From NCBI GenBank assembly GCA_964035545.1, contig CAXIUT010000183.1:372001-436000 (forward strand): a stretch of DNA of 64,000 nucleotides, in the 5' to 3' direction. Within the stretch, counting starts at the first letter, position 1, and each line of letters opens with the position of its first letter. The translations under genes were made by a program, and so were the position numbers. Positions 1-10,800 of the stretch are shown piece by piece. The DNA is from Bugula neritina (taxonomy: Eukaryota > Bryozoa > Gymnolaemata > Cheilostomatida > Bugulidae). The notes beneath the pieces were generated by a model. The model saw only the letters and a program-made list of their open reading frames with translations. It did not search any database and had not been told where the DNA came from.

Positions 1-1
1 T

Positions 2-946
2 ACACCATTGAAGAATATTGACTCAGCTACTGTAGCTGAAGCGCTGCTTGACATATACAGTCGTGTTGGGATACCAGAGGAGGTGATAAGCGATCAAGGA
101 ACTCAATTCATCTCGGACTACATGAAAGAGTTTACCAGATTACTTGACATGCGACAACTTCCTACTTCACCATACCATGCAATGGCCAATGGACTTGTGG
201 AAAAGTTCAACGGAACCCTCAAGAGTATGTTAAAAAAGTTGTGTGCTAAAGAGCCAAGACAGTGGCATCGGTTCATCAATGCGGCTCTATTTGCATATAG
301 AGAAGTCCCACAGGAATCAACAGGCTTCGCCCCATTCGAGTTACTCTATGGAAGAACTGTACGTGGACCAATGTACATCCTGCGACAACTTTGGACAAAA
401 GAAGACACTGCCGATGAAGTCAAGACCTGCTATCAACATGTTTTTGAATTGAGAGAGCGTTTAGATGACATGATGGAAATGGCACTAGCTTCGCTAAAAG
501 ACAGTCAAAAAAGATACAAACACTATTTTGACAAGAAAGCTAAGCGGAGAGACTTCAGACCTGGTGACAAAGTGCTCATTCTTTTACCTACGGATGGAAA
601 TAAATTGCTGATGCATTGGCAAGGACCATTCAATATTGAGGAGAAAGTCAGACTGAATGACTACATTATCAACATTAGAGGCAAGAGGAGAACATACCAT
701 GCCAACATGCTGAAGAAATATTTTGAGCGGGAGGCGCCTACCGACCCTATGACTGTTGGAGCTGTGATGACTTTAGATGCTGCTGGTACTGGAATTATTG
801 ATCATGATGAGGAAAGAGAAGAAGGCCAAGATGATTTGGTGGATCTGTACAATAAGAAACAAGAGAGTGATGAGATGGGATATGTATTCACAAAACTTCA
901 GGATCAAGGTGGAGTCAATCAAAGGAAAGGACAATGTTGGAGCTGA
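2..946 (+). CDS. pol: Pol polyprotein, integrase C-terminal portion (5' partial)
   Basis: This is the tail of a Gypsy Pol polyprotein. Integrase inserts the cDNA into host chromatin by strand transfer. The frame is open to the left edge; the TTG at position 8 is an internal Leu codon, not a start. Numbering that Leu as residue 1, the second catalytic Asp is D29 in SDQGTQF and the catalytic Glu is E65 in GLVEKFNGTLK, exactly 35 residues between them as in D,D(35)E integrases. The motif FAYREVPQESTGFAPFELLYGR (core end) follows at about 97-118. A GPY/F-like C-terminal domain follows at about 202-238, with HWQGPF, then YHANMLKKYF, typical of the 412/mdg-like Gypsy group. The last 60 residues are acidic and not conserved. 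The frame ends at TGA 944-946, overlapping the RNase H-like remnant in the next frame. The first catalytic Asp and the zinc-binding domain are outside the window. Confidence 0.93.
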   Translation, partial: TPLKNIDSATVAEALLDIYSRVGIPEEVISDQGTQFISDYMKEFTRLLDMRQLPTSPYHAMANGLVEKFNGTLKSMLKKLCAKEPRQWHRFINAALFAYREVPQESTGFAPFELLYGRTVRGPMYILRQLWTKEDTADEVKTCYQHVFELRERLDDMMEMALASLKDSQKRYKHYFDKKAKRRDFRPGDKVLILLPTDGNKLLMHWQGPFNIEEKVRLNDYIINIRGKRRTYHANMLKKYFEREAPTDPMTVGAVMTLDAAGTGIIDHDEEREEGQDDLVDLYNKKQESDEMGYVFTKLQDQGGVNQRKGQCWS

Positions 947-977
947 TTATCTAAGCCGAATTGACTCAGAATTTTAA
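894..977 (+). pseudogene. RNase H C-terminal-like remnant downstream of integrase
   Basis: In the frame one base ahead of the integrase frame, codons from 894 to the TAA at 975-977 encode a peptide containing IKGKDNVGADYLSRI. This strongly resembles the conserved end of the Gypsy RNase H domain (pattern G-K-x-N-x-x-A-D-x-L-S-R), which normally lies internally, before the integrase. Here it lies after the integrase and only about 35 bp before the polypurine tract. No reverse transcriptase or other RNase H sequence precedes it in the window, so it is a fragment, not a working domain. It may be a template-switch duplication, a fixed feature of the 3' end of this family, or a chance match. The 12-residue pattern makes chance unlikely. 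Confidence 0.6.
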
Positions 978-985
978 GTAGTTAG

Positions 986-1009
986 GAGAAATGATCAAGA
1001 TAATTTCTC
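986..1009 (+). other. Short hairpin before the polypurine tract
   Basis: GAGAAAT at 986-992 is complementary to ATTTCTC at 1003-1009, giving a 7-bp stem with a 10-nt loop. It lies between the last stop codon and the polypurine tract. It may be chance in AT-rich DNA; no role is established. Confidence 0.3.
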
Positions 1010-1011
1010 TT

Positions 1012-1022
1012 AGAATGGGGGG
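1012..1022 (+). promoter_or_regulatory. Polypurine tract (plus-strand primer)
   Basis: AGAATGGGGGG ends two bases before the first base of the LTR. RNase H-resistant purine runs in this position prime plus-strand DNA synthesis in LTR retroelements. The run is purine except for one T. Its position fixes the left end of the LTR at 1024. Confidence 0.85.
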
Positions 1023-1051
1023 TTGTCACAAATTCTGAGTGTACATATACC

Positions 1052-1060
1052 TATAAATAG
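1052..1060 (+). promoter_or_regulatory. TATAAATAG box, distal copy in U3
   Basis: TATAAATAG lies 28 bp inside the LTR. It matches the animal TATA consensus, but it is far from the probable R start and I see no clear initiator 30 bp downstream. It may be a redundant or fortuitous box. Confidence 0.35.
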
Positions 1061-1091
1061 ACTTACCGGGTTTTTCCTAATGATTATACAG

Positions 1092-1331
1092 GAATGTTCA
1101 TAAATATTCTAGACTAATCAAAGAGATGGGTCATTGTTCATTGTTACTGTTTTGGTTAGTCATGTTAACTACTGCCCAGCAATGTAAACAAGGTATTGCG
1201 CAATAATTGCGAAATAACCATGGAAATTCCAATGTTTTGTTTTGTTTTGATTTTCTATAAATAGTATTGGCATGTGGGGAATGTTTTCTACTAGAATCTT
1301 CTGTACTGGAATGCTTGAGAATATTCTAGAG
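1092..1331 (+). promoter_or_regulatory. Cluster of GAAnnTTC (heat-shock-element-like) motifs in U3
   Basis: GAATGTTC (1092-1099), GAATCTTC (1294-1301) and GAATATTC (1319-1326, followed by TAGAG) each match the inverted GAAnnTTC pair that makes up heat shock elements. The last has a near third repeat, and lies just upstream of the core promoter. Heat-responsive LTRs are known in other retrotransposons. Here the role is inference from a short motif in AT-rich DNA. Confidence 0.3.
1256..1264 (+). promoter_or_regulatory. TATAAATAG box, middle copy in U3
   Basis: This is a second exact TATAAATAG, about 88 bp upstream of the best promoter candidate. The sequence before it is T-rich (about 1235-1254). 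It could support an alternative upstream start; weaker support than the 1344 box. Confidence 0.35.
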
Positions 1332-1343
1332 CTTTTTGTTTAC

Positions 1344-1378
1344 TATAAATACTGAGGCAGTTGTGTTTACAGTTCAGT
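1344..1378 (+). promoter_or_regulatory. LTR core promoter: TATA box plus TCAGT initiator
   Basis: TATAAATAC at 1344-1352 is followed by TCAGT at 1374-1378, matching the arthropod-type initiator at the expected 30-bp spacing. This predicts a start near 1376, which would define the U3/R boundary. In the 5' LTR this would drive the element. In this 3' copy it points into the satellite array. Confidence 0.6.
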
Positions 1379-1430
1379 TCATTCTCGCAGTTCCTTTTTA
1401 TAAGTTCATTCTCGGAGTTCATTTTTATAC
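1377..1430 (+). repeat. Tandem 27-bp direct repeat at the start of R
   Basis: Positions 1377-1403 and 1404-1430 are adjacent 27-bp copies, both starting GTTCATTCTCG (third base from the end of that motif varies) and differing at three bases. The first copy starts at the predicted transcription start. It may reflect slippage during reverse transcription; R would carry the repeat in both LTRs. Confidence 0.75.
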
Positions 1431-1457
1431 ATTCATCTGTGCATATCTTACTAGAGA

Positions 1458-1463
1458 AATAAA
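1458..1463 (+). terminator. AATAAA polyadenylation signal in the LTR
   Basis: A canonical AATAAA lies about 82 bp after the predicted transcription start. Cleavage expected some 10-30 bases later would set the R/U5 boundary at about 1475-1490. It is the only AATAAA in the LTR part I judge to be correctly placed. Confidence 0.65.
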
Positions 1464-1579
1464 GTATACTTATATTCACAACTCTATTTACTCTCAACTG
1501 GATTAGCAAGCTGTATGCTACTTGTCTCTATACTTCTGACTTACAGACTTTTCGAACTCGTCACACTGCTACCAACAGT

Positions 1580-1593
1580 TTTGTGACAACTAC
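1580..1593. other. LTR/satellite insertion junction
   Basis: The LTR ends TTTGTGACA at 1588 and the next bases, ACTACTGAAATATACTG, are satellite in the normal register. The same phrase occurs many times in the array preceded by GGTAA (for example near 5338). The element therefore appears to sit between GGTAA and ACTAC of a satellite copy. ACTAC (1589-1593) is the likely right half of the target-site duplication; the left half is outside the window. Confidence 0.7.
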
Positions 1594-4500
1594 TGAAATA
1601 TACTGTAACACATTGAAAAATACTGCAACATACTGAAACATACTGCGACACATTGCAATATACACTAACATACTGAAACATGCTGTAGCACACTGAAATA
1701 GACTGCAGCTCACTGAAATATACTGCAACATACTGAAATACACTGCTACATACTGAAATATACTGCAACATACTGCAACATACTGAAATACACTGTAACA
1801 TACTGAAATACACTGCAACAAACTACAACATATTGAAATACACTGCAACACATTGAAATACACTGCAACATACCAAAATAAATGGTAAACTACTGAAATA
1901 TACTTTAACACATTGAAAAATACTGCAACATACTGAAATATACTGTAACACACTGAAATATACTGCAACATACTGAAATACACTGTAACATATTGAAACA
2001 CACTGCAACAAACTACAACATATTGAAATACACTGCAACGCATTCAAAGACACTGCAACACATTGAAATATACTGCAATATACCAATATATATGGTAAAC
2101 TGCTGAAATATACTTTAACACATTGAAAAATACTGCAACATACTGAAATATACTGTAACACACTGAAATATACTGCAACATACTGCAACAATCTGAAATA
2201 CACTGTAACATACTGAAATACACTGCAACAAACTACAACATATTGAAATACACTGCAACACATTGAAATATACTGCAACATACCTAAATATACGGTAATA
2301 TACCGAGAAAAAAACTGTAACAGATTGAAAAATTCTGCAACATACTGAAATAAACTGCAACACACTGAAATACACCGCAAAATACTACAACATACTGAAA
2401 TACACTGTAACATATTGAAATACACTGCAACACTTTGAAATATACTGCAACATACCGAAATATATGTTAAACTACTAAAATATACTGTAACACTTTGAAA
2501 AACAGTGCAACATACTGAAATATACTGCGACACTTTGCAATGTACTGTAACATACTGAATTATGCTGTAGCACACTGAAATACACTGCAACTCACTGAAA
2601 TATACTGCAACATATTGAAATACACTGCAACATCCTACAACATGCTAAAATACACGGTAACATATTGAAATACAGTACAACACGTTGAAATATACTGCAA
2701 CATACCGGAATATATGGTAAAGTACTGAAATATACTGTAACACACTGAAAAATACTGCAACATACTGAAATATACTGCGACACATTGCAATATACTGCAA
2801 CATACCAAAATATATGGTAAACTGCTGAAATATACTTTAACACATTGAAAAATACTGCAACATACTGAAATATACTGTAACACACTGAAATATACTGCAA
2901 CATACTGAAATACACTGTAACATACTGAAATAAACTGCAACATACTGAAGTACACTGCAACATCCTACAACATACTGAAATACAATGTAACATATTGAAA
3001 CACACTGCAACACATTGAAATATACTGCAATGTACCGAATTATATGGTGGACTACTGAAATATACTGTAACACACTGAAAAATACTGCAAGATACTGAAA
3101 TATACTGCGACACATTGCAATATACTGTAACATACTGAAATATGCTACAGCACACTGAAATACACTGCAACTCACTGAAATATACTGCAACATATTGAAA
3201 CACACTGCAACATTCTACAACATGCTGAAACACACTGTAACGTATTGAAATACGCTGCAACACATTGAAATATACAGCAACATACCGAAATATATGGTAA
3301 ACTACTGAAATAGACTGTAACACATTGCAAAAGACTGCAACATACTGAAATATACTGCGACACATTGCAATATACTGTAACATACTGAAATATGCTCTAG
3401 CACACTGAAATACACTGCAACTCACTGAAATATACTGCAACATACTGAAATACACTGCAACACATTGAAATATACTGCAACCTACAGAAATAGGTGGTAA
3501 ACTACTGAAATATACTGTAACACATTGAAAAATACTGCAACATACTGAAATATACTGCGACACATTGTAATATACTGTAACATACTGAAACATACTGTAG
3601 CACACTGAAATAGACTGCAGCTCACTGAAATATACTGCATTATACTGAAATTCACTGCAGCATCCTACAACATGCTGAAATACACTGTAACATATTGAAA
3701 TACACTGCAACAAACTACAACATATTGAAATACACTGCAACGCATTGAAAGACACTGCAACACATTGAAATATACTGCAATATACCAATATATATGGTAA
3801 ACTGCTGAAATATACTTTAACACATTGAAAAATACTGCAACATACTGAAATATACTGTAACACACTGAAATATACTGCAACATACTGAAATACACTGCTA
3901 GATACTGAAATATACTGCAACATACTGCAACAATCTGAAATACACTGTAACATACTGAAATACACTGCAACAAACTACAACATATTGAAATACACTGCAA
4001 CACATTGAAATATACCGCAACATACCTAAATATACGGTAATATACCGAAAAAAAAACTGTAACATATTGAAATACACTGCAACACTTTGAAATATACTGC
4101 AACATACCGAAATATATGTTAAACTACTAAAATATACTGTAACACTTTGAAAAACAGTGCAACATACTGAAATATACTGCGACATTTTGCAATGTACTGT
4201 AACATACTGAAATATGCTGTAGCACACTGAAATACACTGCAACTCACTGAAATATACTGCAACATATTGAAATACACTGCAACATCCTACAACATGCTAA
4301 AATACACTGTAACATATTGAAATACAGTACAACACATTGAAATATACTGCAACATACCGGAATATATGGTAAAGTACTGAAATATACTGTAACACACTGA
4401 AAAATACTGCAACATACTGAAATATACTGCGACACATTGCAATATACTGCAACATACCAAAATATATGATAAACTACTGAAATATACTTTAACACATTGA

Positions 4501-7500
4501 AAAATACTGCAACATACTGAAATATACTGTAACACACTGAAATATACTGCAACATACTGAAATACACTGTAACATACTGAAATAAACTGCAACATACCAA
4601 AATATATGGTAAACTACTGAAATATACTTTAACACATTGAAAAATCCTGCAACATACTAAAATATACTGTAACACACTGCAAGATACTGCAACATACCGA
4701 AATACACTGTAACATAGTGAAACACACTGCAACATACTGCATTATACTGACATACACTGGAACATATTGAAATACACTGCAACATCCTACAACATGCTGA
4801 AATACACTGTAACATATTGAAATACACTGCAACACATTGAAAAATACTGCAACATACCGAAATATATGGTAAACTATTGAATTATACTGTAACACATTGA
4901 AAAATACTGAAACAAACTGAAATATACTCTGACACAATGCAAAATACTGTAACATACTGAAATATGCTGTAGCACACTGAAATACACTGCAACTCACTGA
5001 AATATACTGCAACATACTGAAAAACACTGTAACATATTGAGACATACTGCAACATACTGCAACATACTGAAATACACTGTAACATACTGAAATACATTGC
5101 AAAATACTGCAACATATTGAAATACACTGCAACACATTGAAATATACTGCAACATACCTAAATATCCGGTAATATACTGAGATATACTGTAACACATTGA
5201 AAAATACTGCAACATACTGAAATACACTGCAACCCACTGGAATACATCGCAAAAGACTACAACATACTGAAATACACTGTGACATATTGAAATACACTGC
5301 AACACATTGAAATATACTGCAACCTATAGAAATATATGGTAAACTACTGAAATATACTGTAACACATTGAAAAATACTGCAACATACTGAAACATACTGC
5401 GACACATTGCAATATACTGTAACATACTGAAACATGCTGTAGCACACTGAAATAGACTGCAGCTCACTGAAATATACTGCAACATACTGAAATTCACTGC
5501 AGCATCCTACAACACGTTGAAATACACTGTAACATATTGAAATACACTGCAACACATTGAAATATACTGCAACATACCGCAATATATGGTAAACTACTGA
5601 AATATACTGTAAGACATTGAAAAATACTGCATCATACTGAAATATACTGCGACATAATGCAATATTCTGTAACATACTGAGATATGCTGTAGCACACTGA
5701 AATACACTACAACTCACTGAAACATACTGCAACATACTGAAATACACTGTAACATCCTACAACATACTGAAATACACAGTAACATATTGAAATACACTGC
5801 AACACATTGAAATATACTGCAACATACCTAAATATACGGTAATATACTGAAATATACTGTAACACATTGAAAAATACTGCAAGATACTGAAATATACTGT
5901 GACACATTGCAATATACTGTAACATACTGAAATATGCTCAAGCACACTGAAACACACTGCACCTCACTGAAACATACTGCAACATACTGAAATACACTGC
6001 AACATCCTACAACATACTGAAATACACTGCAACATATTGAAAGACACTGCAAGACAATGAAATATACTGCAACATACTGAAATATACTGTAACACACTGA
6101 AATATACTGCAACATACTGAAATACACTGCTACATACTGAAATATACTGCAACATACTGCAACATACTGAAATACACTGTAACATACTGAAATACACTGC
6201 AACAAACTACAACATATTGAAATACACTGCAACACATTGAAATATACTGCAACATACCTAAATATACGGTAATATAGCGGAAAAAAACTGTAACAGATTG
6301 ACAAATTCTGCAACATACTGAAATATACTGCGACACATTGCAATATTCTGTAACATACTGAAACATGCTCTAGCACACTGAAATACACTGCAACCCACTG
6401 AAATATACTGCAACATACGGAAATACACTGCAACACATTGAAATAGACTGCAACATACCAAAATAAATGGTAAACTACTGAAATATACTTTAACACATTG
6501 AAAAATACTGCAACATACTGAAATATACTGTAACACACTGAAGTATACTGCAACATACTGAAATACACTGTAACATATTGAAATACACTGCAACAAACTA
6601 CAACATATTGAAATACACTGCAACGCATTGAAAGACACTGCAACACATTGAAATATACTGCAATATACCAATATATATGGTAAACTGCTGGAATATACTT
6701 TAACACATTGAAAAATACTGCAACATACTGAAATATACTGTAACACACTGAAATACACTGCAACTCACTGAAATATACTGCAACATACTGAAAAACACTG
6801 TAACATATTGAGACATACTGCAACATACTGCAACATACTGAAATACACTGTAACATACTGAAATACATTGCAAAATACTGCAACATATTGAAATACACTG
6901 CAACGCATTGAAATATACTGCAACATACCTAAATATCCAGTAATATACTGAGATATACTGTAACACATTGAAAAATACTGCAACATACTGAAATACACTG
7001 CAACCCACTGAAATACATCGCAAAAGACTACAACATACTGAAATACACTGTAACATATTGAAATACACTGCAACACATTGAAATATACTGCAACCTATAG
7101 AAATATATGGTAAACTACTGAAATATACTGTAACACATTGAAAAATACTGCATCATACTGAAATATACTGCGACATAATGCAATATTCTGTAACATACTG
7201 AGATATGCTGTAGCACACTGAAATACACTACAACTCACTGAAACATACTGCAACATACTGAAATACACTGTAACATCCTACAACATACTGAAATACACAG
7301 TAACATATTGAAATACACTGCAACACATTGAAATATACTGCAACATACCTAAATATACGGTAATATACTGAAACATACTGTATCACATTGAAAAATACTG
7401 CAAGATACTGAAATATACTGTGACACATTGCAATATACTGTAACATACTGAAATATGCTCAAGCACACTGAAACACACTGCACCTCACTGAAACATACTG

Positions 7501-7881
7501 CAACATACTGAAATACACTGCAACATATTGAAAGACACTGCAAGACAATGAAATACACTGCTACATACTGAAATATACTGCAACATACTGAAATACACTG
7601 CAACATCCTACAACATACTGAAATACACTGCAACATATTGAAAGACACTGCAAGACAATGAAATATACTGCAACATACTGAAATATACTGTAACACACTG
7701 AAATATACTGCAACATACTGAAATACACTGCTACATACTGAAATATACTGCAACATACTGCAACATACTGAAATACACTGTAACATACTGAAATACACTG
7801 CAACAAACTACAACATATTGAAATACACTGCAACACATTGAAATATACTGCAACATACCTAAATATACGGTAATATAGCGG
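1589..7881. repeat. Leading satellite segment with truncated higher-order units
   Basis: This segment joins the LTR to the regular units. It has a divergent A-tract with an internal G (CGAGAAAAAAAC, A7 at 2308-2314), an A9 tract at 4048-4056 followed by TATTG where other copies have GATTG, and a CGG-A7 tract at 6281-6287. The last lacks its usual partner 610 bp later, and the next tract of the same type comes only 1601 bp on. The stretch about 4629-6281 reappears at 10924-12576 (offset 6295). The unit 6281-7881 is therefore a shortened copy. Confidence 0.8.
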
Positions 7882-10800
7882 AAAAAAACTGTAACAGATT
7901 GACAAATTCTGCAACATACTGAAATATACTGCGACACATTGCAATATACTGTAACATACTGAAACATGCTCTAGCACACTGAAATACACTGCAACCCACT
8001 GAAATATACTGCAACATACGGAAATACACTGCAACACATTGAAATAGACTGCAACATACCAAAATAAATGGTAAACTACTGAAATATACTTTAACACATT
8101 GAAAAATACTGCAACATACTGAAATATACTGTAACAAACTGAAATATACTGCAACATACTGAAATACACTGTAACATATTGAAATACACTGCAACAAACT
8201 ACAACATATTGAAATACACTGCAACGCATTGAAAGACACTGCAACACATTGAAATATACTGCAATATACCAATATATATGGTAAACTGCTGAAATATACT
8301 TTAACACATTGAAAAATACTGCAACATACTGAAATATACTGTAACACACTGAAATATACTGCAACATACTGCAACAATCTGAAATACACTGTAACATACT
8401 GAAATACACTGCAACAAACTACAACATATTGAAATACACTGCAACACATTGAAATATACTGCAACATACCTAAATATACGGTAATATACCGAAAAAAAAC
8501 TGTAACAGATTGAAAAATTCTGCAACATACTGAAATAAACTGCAACACACTGAAATACACCGCAAAATACTACAACATGCTGAAATACACTGTAACATAT
8601 TGAAATACACTGCGACACTTTGAAATATACTGCAACATACCGAAATATATGTTAAACTACTAAAATATACTGTAACACTTTGAAAAACAGTGCAACATAC
8701 TGAAATATACTGCGACACTTTGCAATGTACTGTAACATACTGAAATATGCTGTAGCGCACTGAAATACACTGCAACTCACTGAAATATACTGCAACATAT
8801 TGAAATACACTGCAACATCCTACAACATGCTAAAATACACGGTAACATATTGAAATACAGTACAACACGTTGAAATATACTGCAACATACCGGAATATAT
8901 GGTAAAGTACTGAAATATACTGTAACACACTGAAAAATACTGCAACATACTGAAATATACTGCGACACATTGCAATATACTGCAACATACCAAAATATAT
9001 GGTAAACTACTGAAATATACTTTAACACATTGAAAAATACTGCAACATACTGAAATATACTGTAACACACTGAAATATACTGCAACATACTGAAATACAC
9101 TGTAACATACTGAAATAAACTGCAACATACCAAAATATATGGTAAACTACTGAAATATACTTTAACACATTGAAAAATCCTGCAACATACTAAAATATAC
9201 TGCGACAGATTGCAATATACTGTAACATACTGAAATATGCTCTAGCACACTGAAATACACTGCAACTCACTGAAATATACTGCAACATACTGAAATACAC
9301 TGCAACACATTGAAATATACTGCAACCTACAGAAATAGGTGGTAAACTACTGAAATATACTGTAACACATTGAAAAATACTGCAACATACTGAAATATAC
9401 TGCGACACATTGTAATATACTGTAACACACTGAAATATACTGCAACATACTGAAATACACTGTAACATACTGAAATAAACTGCAACATACCAAAATATAT
9501 GGTAAACTACTGAAATATACTTTAACACATTGAAAAATCCTGCAACATACTAAAATATACTGCGACAGATTGCAATATACTGTAACATACTGAAATATGC
9601 TCTAGCACACTGAAATACACTGCAACTCACTGAAATATACTGCAACATACTGAAATACACTGCAACACATTGAAATATACTGCAACCTACAGAAATAGGT
9701 GGTAAACTACTGAAATATACTGTAACACATTGAAAAATACTGCAACATACTGAAATATACTGCGACACATTGTAATATACTGTAACATACTGAAACATAC
9801 TGTAGCACACTGAAATAGACTGCAGCTCACTGAAATATACTGCATTATACTGAAATTCACTGCAGCATCCTACAACATGCTGAAATACACTGTAACATAT
9901 TGAAATACACTGCAACAAACTACAACATATTGAAATACACTGCAACGCATTGAAAGACACTGCAACACATTGAAATATACTGCAATATACCAATATATAT
10001 GGTAAACTGCTGAAATATACTTTAACACATTGAAAAATACTGCAACATACTGAAATATACTGTAACACACTGAAATATACTGCAACATACTGAAATACAC
10101 TGCTAGATACTGAAATATACTGCAACATACTGCAACAATCTGAAATACACTGTAACATACTGAAATACACTGCAACAAACTACAACATATTGAAATACAC
10201 TGCAACACATTGAAATATACCGCAACATACCTAAATATACGGTAATATACCGAAAAAAAAACTGTAACAGATTGAAATATTCTGCAACATACTGAAATAA
10301 ACTGCAACACACTGAAATACACCGCAAAATACTACAACATACTGAAATACACTGTAACATATTGAAATACACTGCAACACTTTGAAATATACTGCAACAT
10401 ACCGAAATATATGTTAAACTACTAAAATATACTGTAACACTTTGAAAAACAGTGCAACATACTGAAATATACTGCGACATTTTGCAATGTACTGTAACAT
10501 ACTGAAATATGCTGTAGCACACTGAAATACACTGCAACTCACTGAAATATACTGCAACATACTGAAATACACTGCAACATCCTACAACATGCTAAAATAC
10601 ACTGTAACATATTGAACTACAGTACAACACATTGAAATATACTGCAACATACCGGAATATATGGTAAAGTACTGAAATATACTGTAACACACTGAAAAAT
10701 ACTGCAACATACTGAAATATACTGCGACACATTGCAATATACTGCAACATACCAAAATATATGATAAACTACTGAAATATACTTTAACACATTGAAAAAT

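Larger units (their letters stand above)
1..1588 (+). mobile_element. 3' part of a Ty3/Gypsy LTR retrotransposon
   Basis: The sequence shows, in order, an integrase coding region open at the left edge, a polypurine tract and a full LTR. That is the 3' end of an LTR retrotransposon. The integrase type, with a D-35-E core and a GPY/F-like C-terminal domain, and an LTR beginning TGTCAC place it in the Ty3/Gypsy (Metaviridae) superfamily. Gag, protease, reverse transcriptase, the first integrase catalytic Asp, the primer binding site and the 5' LTR would lie to the left, outside the window. No env-like ORF lies between integrase and LTR. The integrase frame has no internal stop over about 310 codons, which suggests a fairly young copy. 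The element name and host are not recognised. Confidence 0.93.
1024..1588 (+). repeat. 3' long terminal repeat, 565 bp
   Basis: The LTR starts TGTCACAAA (1024-1032) and ends TTTGTGACA (1580-1588), a perfect 9-bp terminal inverted repeat with the canonical TG...CA ends. The polypurine tract abuts its left side and the satellite starts at its right side. A probable layout is U3 from 1024 to about 1375, R from about 1376 to shortly after the AATAAA at 1458, then U5 to 1588. It contains three TATAAATA boxes, a tandem 27-bp repeat at the start of R and GAAnnTTC elements. The 5' LTR is outside the window, so LTR-LTR divergence (age) cannot be judged. Confidence 0.93.

Noticed and set aside
243-452. 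Additional + strand ORF (69 codons)
   Set aside because: It is a shadow of the integrase frame with no recognisable content.
777-893. Start of the 777-977 frame as a separate protein
   Set aside because: The part before 894 is low-complexity sequence read out of the integrase frame. Only the last 28 codons look like a known motif.
1222-1230. GGAAATTCC as an NF-kappaB site
   Set aside because: It is a short palindrome lacking the third G of the consensus; a chance match in AT-rich DNA is likely.
1291-1509. - strand ORF of 72 codons in the LTR
   Set aside because: It is antisense across the promoter, the 27-bp repeats and the polyA signal. Its repeated residues (NSENEL, NCENEL) come from the tandem repeat.
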